Of a DNA stretch of 64,000 nt, positions 62,964 through 64,000 are shown piece by piece. Where the stretch lies: positions 124,001-188,000 of the forward strand of contig JABLUY010000028.1 of the NCBI GenBank assembly GCA_013306675.1, written 5' to 3'. The notes under the pieces are model-generated. The model did no database searches. It saw only the letters and a list, made by a program, of their open reading frames with translations, and was not told where the DNA came from. How positions within the stretch are numbered: position 1 is the stretch's first letter; each line of letters starts with the position of its first letter. The DNA is from Thraustochytrium sp. TN22 (lineage: Eukaryota > Sar > Bigyra > Thraustochytrida > Thraustochytriidae). A program made the translations under genes and the position numbers.

Positions 62964-63998
62964 TCAGACCTGGGCAATGGGGTGACCAGAATCGCTGCGT
63001 GGACTGCTGCCATCACCACGCGTAGATGAGGAAGAGTGCTCGGCGCCGCCGTTGCTCGGGCCGGAACTGGAGTTGAGCGTGGGCTTGGCCTCGACGTCAG
63101 AAATGTCGTCGCCCTCGGCGCGCGCAGGGCGCGGGAGCGGGAGCCAGCCCTCCTGCGGCCACGGCTGCTGCAGCGCGCGCGAGCTGCAGCAGAGGTGGCC
63201 GAGAATGTCCCAGCAGGGCATCTTGGGGCGGCGCAGCGGCTCGCCGCCCAAAAAGACCGACTGGAAGTACAAAGGGTACACGAAGAGCATGGGCACCATG
63301 CCGATGAGAAGGCCAGCGATGCAGTCCGAGATGCGGTGCTTGTTGTTAGCAACGCGCGTCTCCACCACGTACAAGACCGCCAGCAGAAAGGCGCTCATGA
63401 AGGCATAGCCCGGCAAGTACATGCGCTGCTGGATGTTGCGGCCGTAGACCTGCATCTTGCCCGCCAGGTAGAGCCAGTTGAACATGAAGACGCCCGAAAT
63501 GTTGATGACGTGGCCGCTCGGGAAGCTCGTGAAGCCCTGCGCCACTGTGTAGGCAGAGTACACGCCGCTGCCCTTATTGCCCTGGCAATCGGCCTCCAGC
63601 ACCGTGACGGCGCGCCCCCACAGGCTGCCGCACGCCTGCCAGAGCGGGACATCCGTCGCGTTGCACGGCACGATGGTGCCCGGCGAGTAGCGCGGGTCCA
63701 CCAGGCCGCACTGAATCGGGCAGCACGTCGGGTCGTCGCAGAGGTCCGGCACGTTGTAGTTGTCGATGGTCGTGCACGTCCAGACGATGTCCTTGAGGCA
63801 GGCCGGCGCGCAGCGCGCCAGCATGTCGGGCCGCGGCCGCATCACCGCCTCCTTCATCGTCAGGTACGTGAAGTTCGACACCAGCAGCGCGCCGGCCAGC
63901 GTGCAGAACACCGCGTGCGCGTCCTCGAACCAGTCCATGCGCCGCAAAAAGAAGATTAAGTACATGACCGCGCTCGGCGCCACACACATGATCGCCAC
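62964..63998 (-). CDS. PAP2-family lipid phosphate phosphatase (5' end outside window)
   Basis: At least 344 residues; the first visible Met lies 2 bp from the window edge and the usual first membrane segments are missing, so the gene surely begins outside. The three phosphatase motifs are complete: KEAVMRPRP, FPSGH and RVANNKHRISD (R-x5-H-x3-D). Four or more membrane segments are visible. Between motifs 1 and 2 lies a roughly 110-residue loop with about 13 Cys and a possible N-glycosylation site (NATD), longer than in typical LPPs and probably lumenal or extracellular. The C-terminal ~90 residues are Ser/Pro-rich and cytosolic. Substrates of the family are phosphatidate, lysophosphatidate or sphingosine-1-phosphate. 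Confidence 0.9.
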   Translation of the reverse strand: MAIMCVAPSAVMYLIFFLRRMDWFEDAHAVFCTLAGALLVSNFTYLTMKEAVMRPRPDMLARCAPACLKDIVWTCTTIDNYNVPDLCDDPTCCPIQCGLVDPRYSPGTIVPCNATDVPLWQACGSLWGRAVTVLEADCQGNKGSGVYSAYTVAQGFTSFPSGHVINISGVFMFNWLYLAGKMQVYGRNIQQRMYLPGYAFMSAFLLAVLYVVETRVANNKHRISDCIAGLLIGMVPMLFVYPLYFQSVFLGGEPLRRPKMPCWDILGHLCCSSRALQQPWPQEGWLPLPRPARAEGDDISDVEAKPTLNSSSGPSNGGAEHSSSSTRGDGSSPRSDSGHPIAQV

Positions 63999-64000
63999 AT

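Noticed and set aside
1-64000. CRISPR array, transposon or retroelement
   Set aside because: Repeats are short tandem arrays without spacers. No transposase, reverse transcriptase or long terminal repeats were recognised.

Overview
This is a GC-rich nuclear segment from a microbial eukaryote. Evidence: a DNA-PKcs-type kinase, a GPI-transamidase subunit, an ArfGAP, an ER chaperone ending in KDEL, a TALE homeobox gene, two GT-AG introns with matching signals, and AATAAA-type poly(A) signals. Genes are almost intron-free, close together, with strong G/C at third codon positions. An ARL-family GTPase, a Dispatched-like RND protein and an MESD-like chaperone suggest a flagellate-type protist. A labyrinthulomycete or related stramenopile would fit, but the sequence alone does not prove it. 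I see no phage, plasmid, CRISPR or clear mobile element.

Layout. 1-6 kb: an ARL-type GTPase fused to four membrane segments (-, partial), a coiled-coil protein (+), a PH-domain protein (-) and an RraA-like protein (+). 6-20.3 kb: one uninterrupted 14.3-kb reading frame for DNA-PKcs (-). 21.5-27.3 kb: an alpha/beta hydrolase (+), a Glo3-type ArfGAP (-), an MESD-like ER chaperone (-) and an acidic disordered protein (-). 27.3-33.4 kb: about 6 kb with no convincing intact gene, rich in short tandem repeats. 33.4-36.1 kb: a protein with two tandem TALE homeodomains and long Gln/Asn tracts (+). 36.5-43.1 kb: a Dispatched-like RND protein (-) and an MFS carrier (-). 43.4-48 kb: a protein with a long hydrophobic C-terminal stretch (+), an M13 metallopeptidase (-) and PIG-S (+). 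48-52.1 kb: a CAMK-type kinase (-) and gamma-glutamyltranspeptidase with one intron (+). 52.3-57.5 kb: a large unrecognised protein (-) and glycerol kinase (-). 57.5-61 kb: a second gene-poor stretch. 61-64 kb: sphingosine kinase (+) and a PAP2 lipid phosphatase (-, partial).

The genes do not form one pathway. Several serve lipids and membranes: sphingosine kinase, PAP2 phosphatase, glycerol kinase, PIG-S, the Dispatched-like protein, ArfGAP and the hydrophobic-stretch protein. Orientation alternates at 16 of 20 neighbouring pairs, so most promoters are divergent and most 3' ends convergent. Gene-free DNA is marked by period-5 tandem repeats and by a recurring 12-mer, CCACTGGCAGGC.
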